Both the position numbers and the translations under genes were made by a program. Under the pieces are notes generated by a model. It saw nothing but the letters and a program-made list of their open reading frames with translations. It ran no database searches and had not been told where the DNA came from. A DNA stretch of 16,761 bases from UBA1151 sp963579925 (GTDB lineage: Bacteria; Chloroflexota; Dehalococcoidia; Lucifugimonadales; Lucifugimonadaceae), in the NCBI GenBank assembly GCA_963579925.1, contig CAUZJA010000037.1, forward strand, positions 1 through 16,761. Direction: 5' to 3'. Below, piece by piece: positions 1 through 7,041 of the stretch. Positions within the stretch are counted from its first letter, which is position 1; each line of letters opens with the position of its first letter.

Positions 1-3
1 TAT

Positions 4-57
4 TCATATCTGCCACTCATCGGTGATCGGATCGTAGATCTCTGAAATGCTGTGCGT
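4..57 (-). other. Kelch-motif-like peptide fragment (no start codon)
   Basis: Downstream of the flavoprotein gene the minus strand reads, between two in-frame stops, a 17-residue stretch containing EIYDPITDEW. This closely matches the YDPxTxxW core of a Kelch beta-propeller blade. It has no start codon and no room for a full gene, so it is either the last trace of a lost Kelch protein or a chance match. Two possible ATGs of a next minus-strand gene (18-20 and 5-7) also lie here, and that gene would run off the window. Nothing else is seen in 1-87. Confidence 0.25.
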
Positions 58-87
58 TTACACAATGGACAACGGGTTCAGGAACTC

Positions 88-1266
88 TTACGCAAGAATG
101 CGCGAGTCGTATCCACCGCCAGCGGTAATCAGATCGCCCTCAGCGAACCGCTCAACCCGGAAAGGCGTCATGTCTACGAACGACGTTTTACCGTCCAAAA
201 TCAGATCAGCCATGAGATGTCCAGCCGCCGGGCTTAATTTGAATCCGTGGCCGCTGTACCCCGCATCCACGAACAGTCCCGGCGTTCCTGGCACCGCTCC
301 AAACGCCGGTTGGAAATCAGGCGTGCAGTCGTAGACGCCGGTGTACCCCTGCCGCAACCTCGCGTTCTCCTGATTCGGATAGCGCTCGGCAAATCGCGAG
401 GCCAGCTCAACTTCTACGCCCTGCCTCGGTGCGCGTTCTGCCTCAACCTCATCATCAGGTTCGCCCTCAAGCGGATCGTGCACGCCGATGAGCGTGAGTC
501 CGGGGCCGGTAGGGCGGTAGTAGCCCAGCGAGACGTGGTCTGAGATCACAGGATGTGAGTCGCTCATTCCTGGGGCGCGCTCAACGATCGCAATCGTGTG
601 GCGAATGGGGTTAATCGGCATATCCACGCCCACCTGTGCCAGTAACGCAGACGTTCGGAATCCGGTGGCGAGGACCGCGTTTCCGGCGTTGATCGATCCT
701 TTGTCAGTCTTGACCTCAATGCCATCGCCCTGCTTTGAGATCCCAAGCACTTCAGCCCCAATGCGCAACTCAACGCCCTCCCGAGCCGCTGCATCGGCGA
801 ACGAGTGCGCCGTGAGCGACCCATCAGCGTGGCCGGATGTGGGCTCGATACAGCCCGCAATGATGCCCTCCATATTCGTCGTCGGCTCCATCTCAGCAAT
901 CTCATCGTTCGTGATCATCCGTGCGGCAATGCCAATCCTCTGCTGCATCTCGACTATCTCTCGTGCCGGTTTAACATCGGCCTCCGGCAACAGGACCACG
1001 TAGCCAATCTGGTTCCACCCGCAATCGCCGCCCACCTCTTCCTTGAAATTCTTGAACATGTTCTGTCCAAACAGCGCCATCTTCGCCAGCGTCTCAAGCT
1101 GGTAGTGCAATCGGCTGTTCGCACTCGAGTACTGTGTGGCACCGGCGGCAATACCAGTCTTCTCAAGCAGCATAACCCGCCCGGCTCCACGCTTCGCAAG
1201 GTTCCAGGCAATACTGGTCCCGTGCACTCCGCCGCCAACTACAACAACGTCCGCTGTGTCCGTCAT
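88..1266 (-). CDS. FAD-dependent oxidoreductase, DAO family (sarcosine oxidase beta / glycine oxidase-like)
   Basis: This 392-residue protein is the usual length for DAO-type flavoproteins, which oxidise C-N bonds of secondary or N-methyl amino acids. The N-terminus is a dinucleotide-binding beta-alpha-beta unit with GGGVHG at residues 11-16 and an acidic residue, E35, at the end of the second strand for the FAD ribose. The C-terminal third carries the family pattern YDCTPDFQP, then GLFVDAGYSGHGFKLSPAAG, which forms the second FAD-binding face. No signal peptide is seen, so it should be cytosolic. The ATG start is supported by GAGGA four bases upstream. The minus-strand neighbour upstream is the ABC-F gene, 246 bp away, so it probably has its own promoter. 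The true substrate is unknown. Sarcosine, dimethylglycine or another amine are all possible. The family call is firm. Confidence 0.9.
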   Translation of the reverse strand: MTDTADVVVVGGGVHGTSIAWNLAKRGAGRVMLLEKTGIAAGATQYSSANSRLHYQLETLAKMALFGQNMFKNFKEEVGGDCGWNQIGYVVLLPEADVKPAREIVEMQQRIGIAARMITNDEIAEMEPTTNMEGIIAGCIEPTSGHADGSLTAHSFADAAAREGVELRIGAEVLGISKQGDGIEVKTDKGSINAGNAVLATGFRTSALLAQVGVDMPINPIRHTIAIVERAPGMSDSHPVISDHVSLGYYRPTGPGLTLIGVHDPLEGEPDDEVEAERAPRQGVEVELASRFAERYPNQENARLRQGYTGVYDCTPDFQPAFGAVPGTPGLFVDAGYSGHGFKLSPAAGHLMADLILDGKTSFVDMTPFRVERFAEGDLITAGGGYDSRILA

Positions 1267-1270
1267 ATTG

Positions 1271-1310
1271 TCCTCACTGTAATGGAAGGGCTATTTGACG
1301 GTGAAGTATA
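1271..1310 (-). promoter_or_regulatory. Candidate -10 box and Shine-Dalgarno of the flavoprotein gene
   Basis: On the minus strand TATACT (1305-1310) lies 38 nt before the ATG, and GAGGA (1271-1275) lies 4 nt before it. No convincing -35 hexamer is visible at 16-18 bp spacing. The Shine-Dalgarno is the stronger part. The -10 is a sequence match only. Confidence 0.4.
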
Positions 1311-1342
1311 GGTGGACGGCTGCGCGCATGGCTGCTTTCTTC

Positions 1343-1443
1343 CGGTAGCGGCGGGTCTAAGTCCCGCTCTTGTGCAGTAGTCGTGCGTGTATGGTCGTAT
1401 CAGGTGCGCGTCCCCGGGGCGGGTCTTAGACCCGCCGCTACCG
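1343..1443. repeat. Inverted repeat of two palindromic GC-rich units (REP/MITE-like)
   Basis: The arms 1343-1367 and 1419-1443 are reverse complements over 25 bp with a single mismatch (1362/1424), separated by a 51-nt loop. Each arm is itself nearly palindromic around GCGGGTCT-n-AGACCCGC (1419-1435 perfect, 1351-1367 with one mismatch). So the element could fold as two small hairpins or one long one. It sits in the 246-bp gap after the ABC-F stop and before the flavoprotein start. It could act as a terminator for the former, but there is no T-tract and the nested symmetry looks like a dispersed REP or miniature element. No transposase is nearby. Confidence 0.75.
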
Positions 1444-1512
1444 AAGGTGGTGCGATTACTTCGTTCCCTATTGCGCTATCCCCCGACATCCGAGACCGAT
1501 GCAGGATGACTG

Positions 1513-3030
1513 CTACTCGCTACTGGTCCGCCGCCCCGCGGCCATTGCCCGTACGGCAGGTACCTCCGCCAGATGCGCGATCAATTCAGGGTCAACGATC
1601 GACTCCAGACTCACGCCTCCCCTCTCTTGCTCAAGTACCCAGAATCGAGTGCCAAACCGCCGCGCAAACTCCCTGTCGTGAGTGACGGAGACAATCGTGC
1701 CGGGGAACTTCTCCAGCGCCAACTCGATTTTTTCTCTGGCCTCAATGTCCATGTGGTTCATCGGCTCATCGAGCAATAAAAGGTTCACGCCGCGCACGAT
1801 CATCGCCGCCAGATCGAGCCGCTTACGCTCGCCGTAGCTCATCGATGTCACCGGGGTGAAAGGTGCATCTCCCTCGAATAGAAAGTAGTGCAGGTACGTG
1901 CGGGCCTCAGATTCCGAGTAGCCGGCGGCCTGCTGGATGAGGCTAACGGGCGTCATGTCCGCTTCCACGAACTCAACGTGCTGACGCAGGTACCCGGAGA
2001 CAACCCCGTGCCCCATCACCACGGATCCGACTGTAGGCGTTAATTCACCCAGAAGCAGCCTTAGTAGAGTTGTTTTGCCGACACCGTTTGGTCCAAGGAT
2101 GATTATTCGCTCACCATAGGTAATTTCCGAGTTCAGGTTGCGAAACATTTCTGTCTCGTCATACCCGCCGTACCGGAAAGCTAAGTCCTCGAGGCGCGCT
2201 ACCTGATCGCCACTGCGTGCGACTTCCGGGAAGTCGATCTTTAGCTCCCAGTGCGACCCCGGTTTGTCCACTCGATCTTCACTGTCCAGATATCGATCCA
2301 GGCTCTTCTCGCGTGACTTTGCTTTCTTCGCAACCTTTTTGGAGAGTCGCCTGAGTTGGTCGTTAGTTGTGGCCTTTTCGGTACCGAGCGCCTGCTGTTT
2401 GGTCCGCCTGATATCGGCTTCCACGCGCTTTACTTCGCCCTGTTGGTCCTTGTACTCGGCAAGTTGGATGCGCCGCTCAGATTCCAGCCGCTCCACGAAT
2501 CCGTCATAAGTTCCATGGTGGATGATCGCCTCTTGCGTGACGTCGTCCAGATAGACCAACTGGTCTGCAGAGCGATTCAGCAACATCCTGTCGTGCGTGA
2601 TCAACAGCACGGCGCCCGTGAATCTCTTCAGGAAGCCCTCAAGCCACGCCAACGACTCTAAATCAAGGTGGTTCGTGGGCTCGTCCATCAACAGCGTGCC
2701 GGCGTTGGAGAACAGCAGACTGGCGATGCCGATGCGTGTCTGCATACCGCCGCTGAGTTTGTCGAACGGCATATCGAGGAGGCTGGCGGAAAGGCCGACG
2801 GCCCTCATGGCGTGTTCGATCTCCGCGTCGGTTTCATACCCGCCGAGAGCAAGGTATTGAGCCATCGCTGAGTCGTACGCGGCCACGCCTTTTTCTGGGT
2901 CATCGGATATCAGGCGGGCGGATTCATCGAGAGTCTCCCAGGCAGCCTCAAGGTCTGGGCGCCCTGACCGCACAACGCCGGCCACAGTCGCATTTGGAGC
3001 AGCATTGATCTGCTGCGGGAGATAGCCCAC
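1513..3030 (-). CDS. ABC-F family ATPase, main C-terminal part (interrupted gene)
   Basis: This part runs from GTG 3030 through most of a tandem-ATPase ABC-F protein. ABC-F proteins have no membrane domain and act on the ribosome as translation factors or in antibiotic protection. Visible in order are the NBD1 Q-loop region at the start, signature LSGGMQTR (residues 92-99), Walker B and glutamate MDEPTNHLD (115-123), and the H-switch THDR. A basic alpha-helical inter-domain linker follows (about 165-265). NBD2 has Walker A GPNGVGKTT (313-321), signature MSYGE (397-401), Walker B LLLLDEPMNHMD (417-428) and H451. NBD2 has EPMNHMD where EPTNHLD is usual. NBD1 Walker A lies upstream, in the same frame, beyond a TAA at 3061-3063. 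Restored, the gene would encode about 579 residues, a normal ABC-F length. The GTG may only be the first start codon after the stop, not a used one. Housekeeping versus resistance subtype cannot be decided. Confidence 0.8.
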   Translation of the reverse strand: MGYLPQQINAAPNATVAGVVRSGRPDLEAAWETLDESARLISDDPEKGVAAYDSAMAQYLALGGYETDAEIEHAMRAVGLSASLLDMPFDKLSGGMQTRIGIASLLFSNAGTLLMDEPTNHLDLESLAWLEGFLKRFTGAVLLITHDRMLLNRSADQLVYLDDVTQEAIIHHGTYDGFVERLESERRIQLAEYKDQQGEVKRVEADIRRTKQQALGTEKATTNDQLRRLSKKVAKKAKSREKSLDRYLDSEDRVDKPGSHWELKIDFPEVARSGDQVARLEDLAFRYGGYDETEMFRNLNSEITYGERIIILGPNGVGKTTLLRLLLGELTPTVGSVVMGHGVVSGYLRQHVEFVEADMTPVSLIQQAAGYSESEARTYLHYFLFEGDAPFTPVTSMSYGERKRLDLAAMIVRGVNLLLLDEPMNHMDIEAREKIELALEKFPGTIVSVTHDREFARRFGTRFWVLEQERGGVSLESIVDPELIAHLAEVPAVRAMAAGRRTSSE

Positions 3031-3060
3031 TCGCGAATCATGTGCAATAGAAATCGACCC

Positions 3061-3252
3061 TTAGTCAGGCTTGATCTCACCCGTGATAGCGCGCATCAGA
3101 GTTGATTTCCCTGAGCGATTACGGCCAATCAGGGCCACACAAGTGCCATGATTAACTACGAAGGATACGTTTGATAAAAGTGAACGGACGCCCAGATTGA
3201 TGGACACCCCGGAGACAGACAGTCCTGAAATAGACACAAGTGACACCTGCAA
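3061..3252 (-). pseudogene. ABC-F ATPase, N-terminal fragment ending at an in-frame TAA
   Basis: These 63 codons hold the start of NBD1, including ALIGRNRSGKSTLMRAITGE, which is the Walker A segment. They end KPD-TAA, then continue in the same frame as GSISIAHDSRVGYLPQQ into the part at 1513-3030. The protein alignment is seamless across the stop, so one base substitution (for example GAA or TCA to TAA) explains it. Walker A is also atypical: Arg46 replaces the second glycine of GxxGxGK[ST], a one-base change from GGC to CGC. The listed start is a TTG with no Shine-Dalgarno. A GTG at 3237, six bases after AGGTG, is a likelier start and gives VSISGLSVS. The gene is either newly inactivated or miscalled at this base. 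Confidence 0.75.
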
Positions 3253-3284
3253 ATTACACGCGACGCGAATGCGGCGCGCTGCTA

Positions 3285-3305
3285 CTAACCGGAATAGATG
3301 GTTAG
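3285..3305 (-). other. Small hairpin downstream of the amidohydrolase gene
   Basis: CTAACC (3285-3290) and GGTTAG (3300-3305) form a 6-bp stem with a 9-nt loop, extendable by three pairs past a one-base bulge. It lies 87 nt after the amidohydrolase stop and before the ABC-F start. There is no T-tract, so a terminator role is weakly supported. Nothing else was seen in 3253-3391. Confidence 0.2.
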
Positions 3306-3391
3306 AGCAGGTTCTTCAAGAGTAAATACGCTCCACTGGTGGCTGTCGGTCCGAAAAGCCTATCAGCCCAGTTAAGGCGGCGTAGCCTAGC

Positions 3392-4291
3392 CTAGATTCG
3401 GTAGTACTTCTCCGCGTTTCCCCAGAAAAGCATGTCTCGCTCGGCCTCCGAGAAATCGCTGACTATCTCATCGTAGGCGTTCCAGAGTCGAGAGTACGTC
3501 GTCATCAGCTTATCGACCGGAAAGTTGCTGGCAAACATGCATCGGTCCACTCCAAGTATCTCAATTGAATGCAGCACCCACGGCCGTATCATTTCTGTGG
3601 TCCAACTTTGATCCATCATGCTCAGAGCCGAAATTTTCATGGATACCTGCGGTGCCTCAGCAAGAGCGCGCAAGCCAGCCCGCCAATCATCAGCCAGATC
3701 GGCGTTCAGGTCTTTCGGAATGGCGGTATGGTTCACGATGATGGGGACGTCTGGAATCTCCTTCGCCAGCGTCGCGGCCTCCTGCAGTTGCCACGACCAG
3801 ATCTGGAGATCGAACGACATATTGTGATTCGCCAGCAGTCGATATCCTCGTTGCCAGTCGGGATTGCTCATCAGGTGGGCCTGCTCAGTGGACCGAAGGC
3901 CCGGATCATCGGCATAGTTGAGCATGTGCCTGATACCGCGCATGTTTGCATGTTCTGCATGGCGCATCAGCGTGTCGTCAACGTCTGGGGCGGTTAGGTC
4001 GGCGAATCCCACAATCGCATTTGGCATGCTACGCGAATTCGGATCGTCCGCCACGCCCTGCAGCCATGCGGTCTCTTTCACCGGATCATCGTTGTGGTCG
4101 AACTCAGCCTGAACGTGCACAGACTTGATCAGATCCAGTTCCCCAGCGTCACGATGAAGATCGTCAATCAGGTAAGTCTTACGGAAAGAACCGTGGTCAC
4201 CAACAAAGTCATCGGTCAGGTCCATCAGCCATGGATAGTAGTTGTTTTCCAGGTCCCACAGGTGGTGATGGGTATCAATAATTTTCAACAA
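3392..4291 (-). CDS. Amidohydrolase family metal-dependent hydrolase (COG3618, Amidohydro_2)
   Basis: This is a TIM-barrel hydrolase of the group that includes lactonases and 2-pyrone-4,6-dicarboxylate lactonase. From TTG 4291 it encodes 299 residues. Beta-strand 1 carries IIDTHHHLWD with the metal-type HxH at His8 and His10, followed by YYPWL, a typical pattern of the group. Mid-protein PIIVNHT gives a conserved His at about 188. The C-terminal DRCMFASNFPVDK has Asn where many amidohydrolases have the catalytic Asp of SDWP. The first ATG in frame is at 4357, but the 22 residues it would add are unlike the family. AGGAG (4299-4303) sits 7 nt before TTG 4291, so the TTG is preferred; an adjacent TTG at 4288 is also possible. 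No signal peptide is seen. The gene is divergent from the kinase. Substrate unknown; a lactone or ester is plausible. Confidence 0.85.
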   Translation of the reverse strand: MLKIIDTHHHLWDLENNYYPWLMDLTDDFVGDHGSFRKTYLIDDLHRDAGELDLIKSVHVQAEFDHNDDPVKETAWLQGVADDPNSRSMPNAIVGFADLTAPDVDDTLMRHAEHANMRGIRHMLNYADDPGLRSTEQAHLMSNPDWQRGYRLLANHNMSFDLQIWSWQLQEAATLAKEIPDVPIIVNHTAIPKDLNADLADDWRAGLRALAEAPQVSMKISALSMMDQSWTTEMIRPWVLHSIEILGVDRCMFASNFPVDKLMTTYSRLWNAYDEIVSDFSEAERDMLFWGNAEKYYRI

Positions 4292-4298
4292 GCCGGAA

Positions 4299-4303
4299 CT
4301 CCT
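4299..4303 (-). promoter_or_regulatory. Ribosome binding site deciding a TTG start for the amidohydrolase
   Basis: Minus-strand AGGAG lies 7 nt before TTG 4291 and 10 nt before TTG 4288. It lies inside what would be coding sequence if the in-frame ATG at 4357 were used. It therefore argues for the shorter protein beginning LLKIIDTHHH. Confidence 0.6.
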
Positions 4304-4408
4304 GTGGTGTGCTCGCTGCGCTTCGGAGGCGCCATCCTGAATACGGGGCCTGAACACGGGGAATCAGGCAATGATTGGCAGTTTCCTCCACGCCATATCA
4401 GCGGAAAG

Positions 4409-4421
4409 GCCTAACGCCTAA
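4409..4421. repeat. Short tandem GCCTAA motif in the divergent promoter region
   Basis: GCCTAA occurs at 4409-4414 and again at 4416-4421, one base apart, between the divergent amidohydrolase and kinase genes. Such a direct repeat could be a regulator half-site pair, but its short length makes chance plausible. Confidence 0.2.
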
Positions 4422-4445
4422 TCAGTGCCCGGATTCTATTCTGGA

Positions 4446-4475
4446 TTGAGCAGCCGTACTGAACCGGTCTACACT
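4446..4475 (+). promoter_or_regulatory. Candidate sigma-70-type promoter of the kinase/receiver operon
   Basis: TTGAGC (4446-4451), an 18-bp spacer and TACACT (4470-4475) match four of six bases in each hexamer consensus. Transcription would start near 4482, ahead of the kinase TTG at 4504. GGAG at 4486-4489 is 14 nt from that TTG, a long spacing. Confidence 0.4.
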
Positions 4476-4503
4476 GGTCTTTGCTGGAGCCGAAACCCCC
4501 TAA

Positions 4504-4910
4504 TTGTTCAACTTGCGAAATGCCCTCAGAGAACCGGGACGAAATTCGTCCGCCGGTTTTCTCTTCGCGAGCGCGAGTACGCGTGCAGAGTGGCTCTGGA
4601 TCATGGGCCGATTCTTCCTGGCGGCACTCGCCACGGCAGGCCTGATCTCATTTATCGACGATAGCGGTGCATTTACCTTCCTGACCATCGTCACCGCTAT
4701 TGGGGCGCTCGTAAACCTTGGGCTGATGGCTGCTCTCATTCGTGGCCATGTGCAGAAGGTATTCGTTGGTGGCCTCGCGCTTGATCTTGTTATCGTGCTG
4801 GCTGTATGGACCGGCTCTACGTGGCTACTTGGTGATTCGACTCGATTGAACGACGTCCACCTCGCTACACTCCCAATTCTTGCAGCCACCGCCGTTCGAC
4901 TGGCTGGCTG
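4504..4910 (+). pseudogene. Sensor histidine kinase, N-terminal membrane part (before a frameshift)
   Basis: This region encodes the first membrane helices of the kinase that continues at 4911. Four hydrophobic segments are seen, near IMGRFFLAALATAGLISF, FLTIVTAIGALVNLGLMAAL, VFVGGLALDLVIVLAVW and LATLPILAATAVRL. In this frame translation goes on to a stop at 4965, but the residues after about 4900 lose membrane character. The neighbouring frame picks up with WLLGAAQGLIFAAWLIGAN. The switch lies between about 4895 and 4911, in a TGGCTGGCTG repeat, and needs one missing base (or two extra). An in-frame TAA at 4501 precedes TTG 4504, so the start is TTG 4504 or ATG 4603, which directly precedes the first helix. 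Likely one gene of about 620 codons, 4504-6365. Two genuine overlapping genes are unlikely. Confidence 0.7.
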
Positions 4911-6365
4911 TTGGGTGCAGCACAGGGCCTCATATTCGCCGCATGGCTTATCGGCGCAAACCTGATACTGCTCGACCCGGGTTCATACGTCGCCAGTCAG
5001 ACACCGATTCAAGCACTACTCATCGCCACATCAGCAGCGTTGACCGTATGGCTGGTCGCTCGGATGCGCGTTGAGCGAGAGAACGCTGCATCGCAGTGGC
5101 TTGAGTCTGAATCACTGGCTGATCTCAGCAGGGTGCTTGGGTCTGCCACAGATTTTGACGAAATATACAGCCACGCCGCAAATAGCATTCGCAATCTGAT
5201 TGCATTTGATCGGATGAGTCTCCTGACCATTGACGGAGACAGAGGTTCCATGAGCCTTCGCTACATCGACGGCGTTCAGGAAGTCGCATCCACCGATGAC
5301 CGGGTGTCCGAAGTTAAGCTGGCAAGCTTTGCCGCTGACACCGGGAGACCGGTTCGAGTCTCCAGAGGGTCACTATCGGACGCCAGTTCAGATAATCAGG
5401 GCGGCGTATTTGACTCTTCGATCGCCGCCCCTATTCAGCACGATGGCCGAGTCATTGGTGTGCTCTCACTGCATGCTCAGCAGGTCGACAGCTACAATCT
5501 GAATCACGAGCGAATCATTGATCGAATCGCTGATCAGATCTCCGGAATCCTTGCCCGAGATATTACCCATGCTCACGAAGTTGAGCTTATTGAGCGACAG
5601 GCGACGCTGGAGATCGAGAACGACGAACTCGAGAAGCTGAGCCATGAGCGAGCCGAATTTGCCGCCGCAGTGGCTCACGTGTTCAAGACGCCACTTGCCA
5701 CAATGATGGCCTTCACAGAAGTCCTGAAGGCGCAGCGAGAGGGCAACTTGAGCGAGCGTCAGATGGATCATCTCTCCACCATCCAACGCAACGGCATAAG
5801 TTTGCTCTCGTTGTTGGACGATCTACTTGCCGTGACTCGATTTGGTGCCGGCGTTATGACCGTTCAGCACAGTCGATTCGACTTCCATGAGTTGTGCGTT
5901 GGGATATCAGAGCGATTCGAAGCAACCGTGGCCAGACATGATCAGATATTTGAAGCAAATCACCCCGATGGCCCGATGCCAGTTGTGGCTGATCGAGCTC
6001 GGATAGATCAGGCCCTGTCCAACCTGTTGAGCAATGCCTGTGTCTACTCGGCTGAGGGTGCAACAGTGAGGTTCACTGTGAGCGTTGAAGACGATCGAAT
6101 TGACTTTGCCGTCCAAGATGAGGGAATAGGAATCCCATATGAGGACCAGAGGGACCTGTTCGAACCGTTCTATCGTGTAGACAATGAAATTACCCGCTCC
6201 AACAGTGGAAGTGGCTTGGGGCTTGCGGTGACCCGTGTCATTGTTGAAGAGCATGGTGGAGACATTGCTCTCGACAGTACTCCCGGTGAGGGCAGCACGT
6301 TCTGGGTTTCACTGCCTGTATTGAATCAAGATCAGACCGAACTTTCGCAGGAACGGGCAGCTTAG
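4911..6365 (+). CDS. GAF-domain sensor histidine kinase (C-terminal and catalytic part)
   Basis: Counting from TTG 4911 the 484 residues begin with two membrane helices (about 1-22 and 32-50), completing a six-helix input module with the upstream fragment. A GAF domain follows (about 66-215), then a coiled-coil linker rich in Glu and Leu (about 218-246). HisKA has the H-box AAVAHVFKTPL with phospho-acceptor His256, a variant of the common SHELRTPL. The HATPase_c domain is complete: N-box N371 and N375, G1 DEGIGIP (403-409), F-box LFEPF (416-420) and G2 GSGLGL (433-438). The enzyme should be catalytically competent. The GAF ligand is unknown. Its partner is probably the receiver protein starting 16 bp downstream. 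TTG 4911 is unlikely to be the natural start, since the helices upstream belong to the same protein. Confidence 0.85.
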   Translation: MGAAQGLIFAAWLIGANLILLDPGSYVASQTPIQALLIATSAALTVWLVARMRVERENAASQWLESESLADLSRVLGSATDFDEIYSHAANSIRNLIAFDRMSLLTIDGDRGSMSLRYIDGVQEVASTDDRVSEVKLASFAADTGRPVRVSRGSLSDASSDNQGGVFDSSIAAPIQHDGRVIGVLSLHAQQVDSYNLNHERIIDRIADQISGILARDITHAHEVELIERQATLEIENDELEKLSHERAEFAAAVAHVFKTPLATMMAFTEVLKAQREGNLSERQMDHLSTIQRNGISLLSLLDDLLAVTRFGAGVMTVQHSRFDFHELCVGISERFEATVARHDQIFEANHPDGPMPVVADRARIDQALSNLLSNACVYSAEGATVRFTVSVEDDRIDFAVQDEGIGIPYEDQRDLFEPFYRVDNEITRSNSGSGLGLAVTRVIVEEHGGDIALDSTPGEGSTFWVSLPVLNQDQTELSQERAA

Positions 6366-6381
6366 GAGTGATGAGCAACTA

Positions 6382-7041
6382 ATGGCACAACTGATGGTTG
6401 TGATCCGACCCGGTGACGAACGCCGGGATATGGTGCTCGCGCTCAAAAACAAAGGTCATCTGGTTCACGAAGCTGATGACGGCGGGTCAGCTCTTGAACT
6501 GATTAGAGTGCTCAGGCCAACCGTTGTTGTGTTGCACATTGATCTGGCGAACCCGGACGGGCTTAGCGTACTCAAAGAGTTGCGCCGAGTATCGACCACA
6601 AAGCGCCTCCCCGTGATCTTGCTGGGATCTTCAGAACGTGCGGCGGTCCGTGCTTCCGCAGTCCAAATGGGCGTGATCGACTACCTGGTCACTCCGTACT
6701 CAGCAGAAGACGTTGTGCTGCGAGTCGGTTGGGCCCTCAAGGCGAACGCAACGACTCCCGCGGTGCCGTGGGATCTGACGGATATTGATCTGGCCACGTT
6801 CCTGGCTGATGAACCAGAAAAGGCAGATGCACCTCCAGAGACCGCCCCGGTCGCAGAGACATCATTTGAACAAATAATGATGACGACCGACACCCTGCCG
6901 GGTGCGGCCATCTCCATGATGACTCCAGAGCGTGGCGGTGAGGTGGAGACGAGTGACGGCGTTGTCAGGGTTGAAGTCCCAGCGGGAAGCGTTAGGACAC
7001 CGCTTTCGCTTGGCGCCGCTAGGGGTAAACGGCGGAGATGA
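6382..7041 (+). CDS. Response regulator-like protein, N-terminal degenerate receiver and start of beta domain (before a frameshift)
   Basis: Residues 3-120 have the receiver fold pattern, but the catalytic set is gone. The acidic pair is replaced by IRPG, the phospho-Asp position in LHIDLANPDG is His52, and the lysine of the KP motif is Thr104 (LVTPYS). So it cannot be phosphorylated in the usual way and may be a protein-interaction module. A linker (about 120-170) leads to TSDGVVRVEVPAGSV, which resembles the start of a ZU5-like beta-sandwich. The frame then breaks near 7003-7012: reading here ends in a basic stretch GKRRR and a stop at 7041, while the next frame continues the domain. It follows the kinase by 16 bp. 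AGGAG overlaps the kinase stop but is 13 nt from the ATG. Restored with 6932-7819 it gives about 478 residues. Confidence 0.75.
   Translation: MAQLMVVIRPGDERRDMVLALKNKGHLVHEADDGGSALELIRVLRPTVVVLHIDLANPDGLSVLKELRRVSTTKRLPVILLGSSERAAVRASAVQMGVIDYLVTPYSAEDVVLRVGWALKANATTPAVPWDLTDIDLATFLADEPEKADAPPETAPVAETSFEQIMMTTDTLPGAAISMMTPERGGEVETSDGVVRVEVPAGSVRTPLSLGAARGKRRR

Noticed and set aside
3383..3396. TAGCC tandem repeat at the amidohydrolase 3' end
   Set aside because: Only two short units, overlapping the stop codon region; expected by chance.
4425..4664. Plus-strand open frame of 79 codons before the kinase
   Set aside because: It overlaps the kinase start in another frame, has no recognisable pattern and no ribosome binding site, and covers the candidate promoter.
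4895..4965. Programmed ribosomal frameshift in the kinase
   Set aside because: No slippery heptamer or stable downstream structure is apparent. An indel in a TGGC repeat is simpler.
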